64,000 nucleotides of DNA from Xiphophorus maculatus (Eukaryota; Chordata; Actinopteri; Cyprinodontiformes; Poeciliidae): contig NC_036447.1 in assembly GCF_002775205.1 (NCBI RefSeq), forward strand, positions 28,208,245-28,272,244. The letters run 5' to 3'. Below are positions 37,401 to 47,626 of this stretch, piece after piece (the first letter of the stretch is position 1; each line of letters opens with the position of its first letter). Position numbers and translations under genes: made by a program. The notes beneath the pieces are model-generated. The model did no database searches. It saw only the letters and a program-made list of their open reading frames with translations, and was not told where the DNA came from.

Positions 37401-40109
37401 CAGTAATTTACAAGTTCAGTTTTTGTATTTTAGAATTTTTTTCATCTGTTTTTTTAAATTATTTTTTATTTTTTATGTGTTGTAGGTCAACTGGAGCCAG
37501 TCACGTTGTACAACACGGCTGGGATCCACGTGTCCCTCCATTTTGCCAAAGACTGTCCGACAGGTCATCCAGGTGTGGCGGTGGCCATCATGTCTGCAGT
37601 GAACACATCTGCACTCGACGTGAAGGATTTCGTGTTTCAAGTCGCTGTCCCTATGGTAAAAAAAATAAAACGGGTCACACTGTTAAATCCAAAATGGCGA
37701 TGGGGTCTATCAGCTTAAATTCTTGTAGTTCTCAATGAGTTAATACATTACTTCGTTGTTGAGTCTTTAAATCTGCTCTGACATAGTTCCTTGTCTTACC
37801 ATGTATGTTCAGTTAGTTTAGGTGAGTATAAATTAGGGTTGTCAATTAATCTGATTAATATGAAAAATGCATTGTGTTAATATTACATAACGCAGATTAA
37901 TCAAACTACCTGTTTTGATCTTAAAGCCTCTCTCTGTCTCGCGGAGGGTGACCTAATTCACCGCAGCGTTTGACACAACAGCGAAACGTGAAAGTTTTCC
38001 GTGACAGCAACAAATGTTGAAAATGTTTCAACTTTCTTATTATGGTGTCTTTTGTCTTACAATTGCCCAAATTCAGGTTTTTTAAGCACACACTGCACAA
38101 TATACTCCACTGGTACAAGGATTGGATAAATAAATAAATGCAGCAAAAGTCTTAAAACTGCCTAGAATATTTTTCTTTGTCCTCCTTCTTTTTGGTCATC
38201 CATATTCTAATCTTTATTCCTGAACTGAGAACATTGCTGATTGTGACATTAACTCTTACTTCAGAGCATGCTGGTGAAGCTTCAGCCGGCCTCCCAGACT
38301 CGGCTTCCTCCTTACAACCCTCTGCTGCCTCCACCTGCAGTCTCACAAGTCCTGCTGTTAGCCAATCCTGAAAGTGTGAGTAGAAAGGAGTCTGTTTGTT
38401 TCTGTTTGTGCTCACCCAAAGTATACAAACACTTGGTATACAAATTAGAATTTAATGCTTATTTTTACTACCCTCTCAGTCTTCTGGATTTTTTTTTTTT
38501 TTTTTTTTTGGAGAGAGATTCAGAGAATATGACAGATTGTCGTAATATTCCTGTGGCATGTCTTCTGTGTTCCTTTCAGGTCCTTGCCAGCTTTTCTGAC
38601 CAGTCAGTTTTGGAGAAATGTCCGCTCTCTGTAATGTCATTACAGTATAGCACCAATTTTCTAAAGTTACATTTTAGGCTTTTTAATGTTCCATGTTTTG
38701 TATACATATTATGTTTTGGGGGTTTTTATGTACCCTGTCTACAAATTATAGCTTTAGCAAAAGGATGCAAATGAATTAGAAGAGCAGAAATAACCTTTTT
38801 TGCCACTCAGTGGGGAAATGGTTGATTTGCACCCAAGAAGCCTGGATGTTTGAGTTGAATCAAAAGTATAGCTGCATTTCCAATCCAAGTGTGCCCAAAA
38901 CTTTGTGGACAATCTGTTTTCATTAATTGACAAATGCAATTAAACTCACACGTGAATAAGTTTGTTCACGCGATAAGTCAAATAAAAGAAAAGAAAACAC
39001 GGCGCGCCATCCTCTTCCTAACACTTTCTGTCGTCTTTTTTGTCTTTTCCTCCAGTAGTCGCATCTGGTTGTTGGTAGCATGACTCGTGGAATGCGAAAA
39101 AAATGTTTTCATTGCAGTTTTTTTTTTTAAATACACTCATTTTGATACAGCCAAAAAACTCATCCTAATGCAAAAACCTTTTCATTGAAAAACGTGATTT
39201 GTTTTTTGAAATGGGTGTATTTCCATTAAGCAAATTTTGCAACGGGTTTGAATGATTTATATCTCATAAAATCCTGTAATATGGAGAAAAATTAAGTTTT
39301 GTCACTTTACAACCAATATTTTTCTTGTGTGTGAATTTATATAATTATAAATGTTAGGTAAATTGTATTAGTAATTATCAAATATTTGTTGTATCATGTA
39401 GCCTTGTAGTTACATTTAGATAATGTTTCTGTGTGTTAAATAACTTTGATTCTATCCTGAGACTTCCCTGGGAAATAGGGGTGACAGCTACTCTCAGCAG
39501 CTGTTGCCCTGCAGGACTTCCTACAAGACAGAGGTGTTAATTGCTCCCAGCAGAGTTTTACATGCCTGACAATAAACTCTGCTCTGTGCTTCTTTGTGAT
39601 ACAAAGCCGTTGCTTTGAAGCTATGCAACGTGTCTTATTCAACGCCGTTCTTGGAAGCAAAAGGGATCTAGAGTATAGATAACATGTGTCTAGAAGTGAA
39701 TGTTATTTAGCGCTGCAACCATGTGATGAATGCTTTGACTCCACCCTTTTAGAGTTGCAGCGCCCCTTGTGGCAGGGTTCCTAAAGATCAATAAAAGAGA
39801 GGAACAGACAGATGTGTTGCAGAGCGGTCGGAGATTTGTAACTGTAAACACATCTCTGTCTGCTCTCCTCGCGAGAAACAAAGAATCTAACTCTCTTGTC
39901 TTTCCTGTATTTGTTTAATTGTCTCTAATACGTATTTAGACCCTACAATAACACATCTATTTGTTTTTATTAAATTCTTTTTTCTATTCTTTCAGCGTAA
40001 AGTTCGGCTACGCTACAAGCTGACCCTGACGCACGGTGACCGGCGGCTCGTCGAAGCAGGAGAAATTGAGACCTTTCCCGACTGGACAGTTTTGACTGGA
40101 CAAAAATAG
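25402..40109 (+). CDS. gga2: Golgi-localised, gamma-ear-containing, ARF-binding protein (GGA2-like)
   Basis: A monomeric clathrin adaptor that sorts mannose-6-phosphate receptor cargo at the trans-Golgi network. Exons: 25402-25444, 28333-28417, 28787-28862, 29725-29823, 30449-30572, 30703-30803, 30880-30960, 31034-31171, 32274-32484, 32574-32744, 32832-32899, 32995-33107, 37039-37187, 37486-37655, 38265-38375, 39996-40109. Phases join to 617 codons (human GGA2 613). The VHS domain (about 9-150) holds [28 protein letters not shown] and [11 protein letters not shown]. The GAT domain (about 165-325) includes [15 protein letters not shown]. The hinge (about 325-480) has LIDLSAL, a likely clathrin box. 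The GAE ear (about 487-617) ends [12 protein letters not shown]...[12 protein letters not shown]2 rather than GGA1 or GGA3 is chosen from the [12 protein letters not shown] block and from adjacency to ears2. Intron 1 holds the 31-bp-TIR element, intron 12 an L2 LINE and the last intron a solo LTR. Confidence 0.93.
26079..26114 (+). repeat. 36-bp direct repeat, right copy
   Basis: It differs from 25133-25168 by a single C/T change. The pair brackets gga2 exon 1 with 946 bases between starts. Confidence 0.75.
26855..27840. mobile_element. 986-bp non-coding element with perfect 31-bp terminal inverted repeats
   Basis: Bases 26855-26885 (AATTGACATGACGCCGGCTC...) are the exact reverse complement of 27810-27840. 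There is no transposase. The interior contains short tandem GCTAACGGCTAA-type motifs (27236-27296). The outermost bases form CAATTG-like palindromes, which makes the target duplication ambiguous. It is likely a recently active miniature DNA transposon in gga2 intron 1; the superfamily is undetermined. Confidence 0.8.
31985..32155 (+). repeat. Polypyrimidine TTCC/TTTC-rich tract
   Basis: A nearly uninterrupted pyrimidine tract on the sense strand of gga2 intron 8, made of CTTTCTTTC/CCTTCC units, ends about 120 bases before exon 9. Simple-sequence repeat. Confidence 0.6.
33517..34041. mobile_element. TTAA-flanked miniature element, complete copy
   Basis: TTAA stands on both sides (33513-33516 and 34042-34045). 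The ends are AGGGGCAGTATTACG and, inverted, AAGGGCACCGTTATG. TTAA target sites are characteristic of piggyBac and Kolobok elements; which applies is unclear. It is non-coding and lies in gga2 intron 12. Other copies are at 22163-22297 and 51843-53110. Confidence 0.65.
34490..36650 (+). mobile_element. 5'-truncated L2-type LINE with broken reverse transcriptase
   Basis: Reverse-transcriptase blocks are visible in several frames: [65 protein letters not shown], the catalytic-box type YADDTQLY, and a C-terminal [13 protein letters not shown]...[21 protein letters not shown]. Frameshifts and stops separate them. The 3' end is CTATACAAATAAAATTTGAT with an ATTGATTG tail. It is non-functional and lies in gga2 intron 12. 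Confidence 0.85.
39352..39947 (+). mobile_element. Solo LTR, copy 2 (596 bp)
   Basis: It begins TGTTAGG and ends CCCTACA, near-colinear with copy 1 at 6045-6628 apart from small indels. The flanks ATAAA (39347-39351) and ATAAC (39948-39952) look like a duplication with one change. It lies in the last gga2 intron, 48 bases before the final exon (39996). Confidence 0.8.
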
Positions 40110-40470
40110 AAATAAAAAAAACAAACTATGCAAACTCAAGAATCTCACTCTGCTGGAGCTAAAATGCAAACAATGTAGGCAAAGGGAGCAAAATGAACTA
40201 ACTGGGAAAAGAACAAGGCCACTAAAGTGAGGGTGAGGTTCATGTGAAATACAGTAATGCAGCAGCGATGAATTTTCAACTGTTTAGTGCTTCAGTTCTC
40301 AGGTGTTAAAGGTACAGTCACTGCTTTTTGTTATGTTGAAAGCACAAAAACGCTCTGTTGAATTCAATCTGGCTTCCTATTCACCTGTCTTGTAGGGATT
40401 TTAGATTTTTATTAGATTGATATAAATCAAAACAAATTATCTGTAGCTCATCTGGAATGCAGCCCACAGA

Positions 40471-40484
40471 CCACAAGATGGCGC
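40471..40484 (+). promoter_or_regulatory. CTCF-like motif in the gga2 3' region
   Basis: CCACAAGATGGCGC is close to the CTCF core consensus (CCA-N-N-AG-N-GGCGC pattern), lying between gga2 and parn. It is a sequence match only. Confidence 0.35.
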
Positions 40485-40606
40485 ATCTCAGTTCACAGGC
40501 TGCGGCAAAACCTCACCCACATGGTGTTTTATTAGCCTTATGAATGTCTGCGCCTTGTTTAAATTACTGCTTGATGAACATTAGACCTCTTTGTAAACAA
40601 GTCTGG

Positions 40607-40612
40607 AATAAA
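40607..40612 (+). terminator. Candidate gga2 polyadenylation signal
   Basis: AATAAA lies about 500 bases after the gga2 stop. An earlier AATAAA almost abuts the stop (about 40112) and is less plausible. Confidence 0.35.
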
Positions 40613-41612
40613 ATTCAACCATCAATATTTATTAGGCAATAATAGAAACTGTTTAAGCTGTTTTAAAATTTAGAAATGCCTTAATTGTTGTTCTTATGAG
40701 CTCTATGGGCTTTTTTATCCAGCTGTGAATTCTTCTGCTACTGCTGTGGCTGTTGCTTCATGTTTTGACCTATTCTTTTAATATGGTATACATCCAAGTC
40801 ACTGGTTATAGATGTGCACATTAAAACTTTTTCATGTCCCTACTATACAAAAAGTGAATTTACTGAGAAATTCTGGTGTTTCATAATGGTGGGAAAGTAT
40901 GTTACTTTCTTATCATTTGTTCCGTAAAACCGTATAAAATTTAAGAAATTAAGAGTTAAGAAAAATCTGAAGAAAAAAAAGAAAATGAGGTAAAACTGTG
41001 AAATTCTGTAAGTGTGTCAGAACTGGTGTGTAAACTCATTTCCTTTATTTCCTTTTTTTTTTACTGCTTAAAATATTTGCAGCCAAACCACAACACTGTT
41101 GCTGTCATCACCGTAGTATTATCTTATTGGCAATCACGTGTGTGGTGAAGCTGAAATTTGCCAATGAAAGGGCAGTGGTTTTACAAATCTAAAGCTCAGT
41201 GCATTGTTTTTCTTCTATAAACTTTAGATTATTAATAAATGCATAATAGGCCATCAGTTGTTTTATTATTGAATTTTTTTTTTGTCCAATGTAGTCTGAT
41301 ATTGTAACAAAATTTGCAAATTGATTCTTTATTGATATAAAGTTTCCCTTTTTAATTTTTTCATCCAAAATCTCTGATATTAGTCTCATTTTATTGAATC
41401 ATTTGACCATTTCAAGGTGTATATTGCATACAAGAATATTGCACAGTATTTCAAAAGTATTGTGCAGCACTTTTGCTGTATAAATAGTGCTTTATAAATA
41501 AATTGACCTTGACATCAACACTGAAAAGAAAACCTTCAAGAGATAAGAAAATATGGAATAAATTCTCTTAGATTTGTACATTACAAAGTCAAGTAAAGTC
41601 AACCCTCATTGT

Positions 41613-42228
41613 CAGTGCCGGCCCAGGGCATATGCAAGTTAAGCAGCTTCTAGGGCTTCTAGAGTACCACGCTGGTATAATTTTATATATATTTAAAGAT
41701 ATATAAAATAACATTAAATAATAAGCTAAATGCTATTACACATGGAAAAACAATTTCTAAATTATTTTTAGAGTTGTTACACTAATACTAGGTTAATCTC
41801 TTCCTGATGTTGACTGCTGCCACCGTTTGGGGAAATATAAGATATCAAACTTATTAACTTATTTACTTATTAAGTTGTTTACTGTTAAAACACTAAATGC
41901 TTTAACATTCAGTGTTAAAGCATTTAGCTTTAACACTAAATGTTTACACTAATAAACAGTGTTTATTAGCTGGTGTTACTTTCAAATAATTAAAATAATA
42001 TGGCATATTTAAATACCACTCTGAATTTCACATTTTTGTTTTTAGATCACAGCTCCTTTAGGGTTAAAATCAACAACCATAATAACACTGGTATGATGTA
42101 AGCTGATTACAAACTATGTAGATATTGAGTAGCTTAGGAATGATACAGCATCTGGCGTGACGTGGTGGTGTTGGGGGGGCTCAAATAAAAATCTGCTTAT
42201 GGCCTCAAAAAGACTTGGGCTGGCCCTG
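41613..42228. mobile_element. hAT-type miniature element with 8-bp target duplication
   Basis: The ends are CAGTGCCGGCCCAGGG and, inverted, CAGGGCCAGCCCAAGT. The flanks CTCATTGT (41605-41612) and CTCATTTA (42229-42236) look like an 8-bp duplication with changes in the last two bases. CAG...CTG ends and 8-bp duplications are hAT traits. It is non-coding and lies between gga2 and parn, ending 300 bases before the parn start. It contains a perfect 15-bp hairpin at 41893-41927. Confidence 0.65.
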
Positions 42229-42236
42229 CTCATTTA

Positions 42237-42528
42237 TAAATGTAAATTTAAGAGTAGAAGAAAAGTTACATTTATTTCCGAATAATCTGTTGTCCCTTAT
42301 ATAATGCAACTTTTGACCGACAATATGAATCAAGTATTATTCAGCTTATTTATTTAATTTTTAAACTAAAAATTATTAAAAGAAATTATATAGGAATAGG
42401 ACCCAACGAGCCTCACGAGGCTGCGAGGAACGTGGTGAGAAACCGGAAGTGTTTGTTGAGCAGTTAAAAGCCACTTGACAAAGCCTAGCTGAGGTTAGCC
42501 GCCAGCCCGGTTCCGTCGTTCTGCAGGG
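42237..42528 (+). promoter_or_regulatory. parn: parn upstream region
   Basis: About 290 bases between the hAT element and the parn start codon. The last 130 are G/C-richer (GAACGTGGTGAGAAACCGGAAG, then GCCGCCAGCCCGG) and hold an ETS-type CCGGAAG near 42443, typical of TATA-less housekeeping promoters. The transcription start is not determined. Confidence 0.4.
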
Positions 42529-45500
42529 ATGGAGGTTACACGACAAAGTAAGCGGACAGCCCGCCTTTGGTTTTAGTACTATCCCGTTGCTGCTTGCCAT
42601 AAAACCCGTAGCCCACACACATACTATGCTACTTAGCACCGTATGTGTGTGCTGTAGATAAAAACCAAAAACGCAGTATATGTGTTTCAGCTTGTAGCTA
42701 GCATGCTAGGTAGCATCACTGCCTAAATGTGCTCAGCTGCCTGCTAACTCCCCCAGACCGCTGCTTTTAAAACGTTACCCCACTTTATCGTTCCCCAGAT
42801 TTTAAAGACTGCTTAAGCACGGTGTACAGCGCCATAGAGGAGGCCGACTTCCTTGCCATCGATGGAGAATTTTCAGGTTACTGTCTCCGCATTTTCTGGC
42901 TAAAACGTAATTACAAGAAGCCACCACGACATGTGTGAAATTACGGTTTTTCTTTCAGGTATAAGCGACGGTCCTAATGTCAGTGCATTGACCAACGGGC
43001 TGGATACACCTGAAGAGAGATACACGAAGCTGAAAAAGGTCATTAAAACCCCGTTTCTGAGGAGAACTGTGCTGTAAACACGTCTGTTTGACGCTGAGGT
43101 TTTTTTTTTCGTTTTTTTTTTTCATTAATAATAAAATTTTTATGCAACGTTTTGCTTTTACCCACCAGCATTCCATGGACTTTCTCATGTTCCAGTTTGG
43201 CTTGTGTACATTCAGATACGACTCCTCGAAGTCAAAGTGAGTGTCCTCTTCTGCATAAATACACACTTAAAGATCACACAGACAACATCTGGAACAGATT
43301 ATGTTGGTAGTCTGCTAAATAAATGCAGAGTTTTCCTTTTGTTTCAGCATATGAGTATTATATATAAACGTGTTTGACTGTATCAAACATAGTCCATCAG
43401 AAACAAAACTGTCGATATGTAAGTTTATCTATCTTATTGCTGCCACTCAGCATATCCATTCATGAGCCTTTATATCCATATACTGTCCCCTCTGTCCATC
43501 GGTGTGATATTTAATGTCTTATAAAATGATAAAGAGACTAATATCCATGGATATTTGAGTCTGCAAAAGTATGGAATTGTGAATTTTTGGTGTTCTTATC
43601 TACCGTTTGTCGTTTTTATTGTGGCTGTCAATTTTTTGGGGGAGCCGTGCCCCCACACCTCCTTATTCTATATAAACTTTTTTTTAATTATTCCGTTCTT
43701 TCCGCAGGTACATTACGAAGCCTTTTAACTTTTATGTTTTCCCGAAACCATTCAGTCGGACGTCTCCTGATATAAAGTTCATCTGTCAAGTAAGCGTGGC
43801 TTTTCTGTTGTTGGGGCTCTCGTAGCTTTGACCTCTGATGTAAATGGCTTTTCTGCTCGTCACTGATATTCTCTCTCTTTTTTTTTTTTCTTTTTTTTTT
43901 TTATGAAAAATTCATACTTGGTGCTTTCTTTTGCCATTCCAGAGTTCCAGTATTGACTTCCTGGCGAGCCAGGGGTTTGACTTTAACAAGGTGTTTGGTC
44001 ATGGTAAGAAAGAGCACTTTTGTTTTTATGAACAAAAATCTATTTTCTATTGACTATAGACGTTTGGCCTTTAAAACTTAAAACAAAAAACCTCAACAAC
44101 TTACTAATCAGAAAAGTTCTCAGGTTTTTCCAAAATCAAGCTACTGCTGTTTAGTCTTTTTAAAGAATCTTCATATATTTATGTATTTCTAAGTTTTGGG
44201 ATGGGGGATGGATCAAAGTCTCAATTCAGTACAAAGCAGATGTCTATTCTTAAAAAGGAAAATCAAAAGGTCAGGTTTATAAACTCTCAATCCTACTGAT
44301 TTTAAAACTTGGATCATTCTTTAGTATTTTTAAGATTCTCTGAAACGTTATAAAATCCAAACCGAATGCAAGCCGTCTTCCTAGCCTCTAAATAGAATTG
44401 TTGGTTCTTCCAGCAAAGTGTTTTTCACGCCTTAATGACCCAACATGTAAACATGTCTCTCTGATGCTAGCTTCTTAACTGTTTTTATAATTGTAGAAGC
44501 CTGTAAAGTTTTTCACTGAAGTCAAATAATAAAAAAAACTTACTTAAAATACTCACTTTATTGTTGTCTCTGATATGATGTAGTATAGAACACCTTTTTG
44601 TTTGAATTAAGACTATTTGTGGCAGATTATTGATTAAAAATGGGTGTTGCACAGTGGTGGAGTTCTTGGCATGGTTGACTTGCAGCAAAAATTGGGTTTT
44701 GAACTCTGACCTTGTGTCCTTGGGCCTTGGTGAGTGGAGTTTTCCATTTCTCCTGTGCATGCAAGGCCTCTCACGGTTCAAAGACACAACAGTTTCTTAC
44801 TAAACAAACGTAATTCGACTAAAGCGTCTGCAGGGCGTTCTTTCCTCCTCTTGCTTGGATTAAAGCGAACGATTATCCAACAAGTTCCCCTCAATGCAGA
44901 TTTCACGTTGATGCCGCAGAATCCCCCTTTCAGGAGAGGACGGCTGCTGGTGGTTACGGCAGCTGTAAATCAGACGTTCCCTGTGCGGTATTAATCGCTT
45001 TTCTCTGCTGTTCTCAGGAATCCCGTACCTAAATCAAGACGAGGAAGCTCAGCTGAGAGAGCAGACGGAGGAACGGAGAAACCAGCACGCCAACGGTCTC
45101 GGGACGCCTTCCTTTATCTCCCCATCGTCCTCCAAAGTCCCCGCACACGTACCCGACGAACAGAAAGACTACATCAACAAAGTGGTGTAAGTGGAGTTGC
45201 TCTGGAGATCTCCCACAGAGTGGGGCGGAAACTGGATGAAACATGAAAAGTCACGCCACCAGTTTGGCAGTGTGTTTTGATTTTGAAATTTTCCAGCCGC
45301 ATCATCCAGCCCTACTTTTGACATTTACTCACAAAAAGCAGTACCAGCTGGGGATCCTACTGTGAGCTTTTGAACCTTGTGGGAAGATGTTATCTAAAGT
45401 CTTTCCCATCTTTCTTTCTGTCCATTTCTGTGCATTTTTAAATCAGAGAGAAAGTTGAGAGGCTTTTCAATGGAAATGGGAAAACTCTGAACTTGGACCC

Positions 45501-47541
45501 ATGTACAGGGTAATTTTTCCTCTTTTCTCTAAGAGCCATTCCTATCCTTCTTTTTTATCATCTTAATGTATATATTTTCCTCCTCAGATTCCAGAGAAAG
45601 CTGATATACCAGACACTGAGCTGGAAGTGAGTGCTACTGAACATGCTTTAACATTTCTTTATTGCCTCTTCATAGACAATTGACGTTTGTCTTGTCTCGA
45701 CATCCCAGGTTTCCCAAAGGTCTACATGTGGAAACATTGGAAACAGAAAAGGTACGCATACATTAGATATTTTATTTATTTCTTTATTATTATTTATTCC
45801 ATTTTCATGCCTTGTGGATGTAAGTTGCTGACTCAGCTGGTCGTGTCGGCAGAAGGAGCGCTACATTCAGATCAGTAAAGTTGACGAGGAGGAGAGGAAG
45901 AGGAGGGAGCAACAGAAACTGGAGAAGGAGCAGGTGAGTTTATTATTATGTTTATTGTATCATTTATTATGCATCACGATTTCTTTCAAGAATAAATATC
46001 ATTGTCGCACTAAATTCCAAATAACAGTGTTTAAAAAAAACATTGTAAAGTTTTTTTTCCCGTAGTAGTTTTAATGTTTGTTTTTTTCCCCCTACTGTTC
46101 AATGAGGGCTTTAATAAATGTGAAAATATGATAAAAAGATGATGACATAAGAACATTTCTCAATAGCAGTATTTGTGTTTGTGAGGCTATGATGCAGTCA
46201 CAGCTCTACAGTGACTTAAAAAAAACAAGCAATAAAATATATCACAATATTTTGTGATAAAACGTTAAGTCGTCCATATCGCCCACCCCTAACATGAGAT
46301 GCTTAGTTTTCTGTATTAGTGTGGAAACCTTGATGTGGTCTCATTAATATAAAAGCTGAGGAACAAGTTGCTTTTCTAACAGGTCTCTGTCCTGCATTTC
46401 TCCTCTTTCCCCACCAGGAGGAGCTCAATAACGCTGTCGGCTTCTCCAGGGTCATCCACGCCATTTCTAAATCTGTGAGTCACTCCTTTCATTTCATCCC
46501 ATACAAACCTGATGCTTAATGGCAGTTTTAAGTTTATCATATCGTTTAGCATTAATCGTCATAAATTTCTTCACACTATAAATTTCTTTTATTGTTGCTG
46601 TGATAAATGTCAGTTAATGTTTCGAACCCCCTCTCCTCCAAAACTGTCCACATTGTTTAGTTTTCCTATTTTCTTCACTGTATTAGTATCCGTAAACATG
46701 AATAAATGTGAAAATATGATTAAACCCTTAATATCTTTAGTTTTTAAAGGAAGAATGCAGAGTTTTTTGCTTGGGTTAATGTTATGGTTTGCGGTTCTGA
46801 CTTCAGGGTAAACTGGTGGTTGGCCACAATATGCTTCTGGATGTGATGCACACTATCCACCAGTTCTACTGTCCGCTGCCAGAGGTAAAAAGCGATCCTT
46901 TTTCCATTCCTGTCGTGTTGTATGAATTGTTTAAACTTCTAACCTGTCTGATTGTGTCCCTACTCTTTTCTTAAGGACCTTCAAGACTTTAAAGAAGTTG
47001 CAATGTGTGTTTTCCCAAGGTAATGTTTCTTTTAGGAAAACATGCATTTCTGTCTTAAACTACTTGGTTTTTGCCAGGGCTGGATGATAAGTCAGTAACG
47101 ATAAATATCGCGATAGAAACGTGGTCAGTATCGATAGATTCACTGAACTCCAATCCAGAACTGCACTGCATTTTTGGGAGATGTAGGCAACCTAAACCTT
47201 TCACGGCGAGCTAAGCAAGGCATCAACTAACTCGCTCACTCTTTGGTTACCTGGTAACAACTTTAGTAACTTGTGGTTACCTAGCAACAACCTGTTGTGT
47301 AACTTGTGCAGCAGCAGTTTCAGTTGACTGCATGAAAATAAAAAAAAAACGGTTTGGAGAGAAAACTGAGTCAAACGCCTCCGGCTTTGCAGGATGTTAT
47401 ATTTCTAAAACTAGGCATGCACAATAACTTTTTATTTATGTTTATGAAAATTTACAGTTTTCTGACATGAGGGAATAAAAAAAAAAAATTCATAAAGTTG
47501 TTTTCTCCAGTTATACTGATGTAACTTGAACTCAAGCATTT

Positions 47542-47626
<85 letters not shown>

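Larger units (their letters stand above)
40110..41612. other. gga2 3' UTR and spacer
   Basis: An AATAAA at 40607-40612, about 500 bases after the gga2 stop, is the likely polyadenylation signal. A CTCF-like motif is at 40471-40484. Near 41480-41515 the sequence TGCTTTATAAATAAATTGAC resembles an L2-type LINE tail. Otherwise nothing is recognised. Confidence 0.45.
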
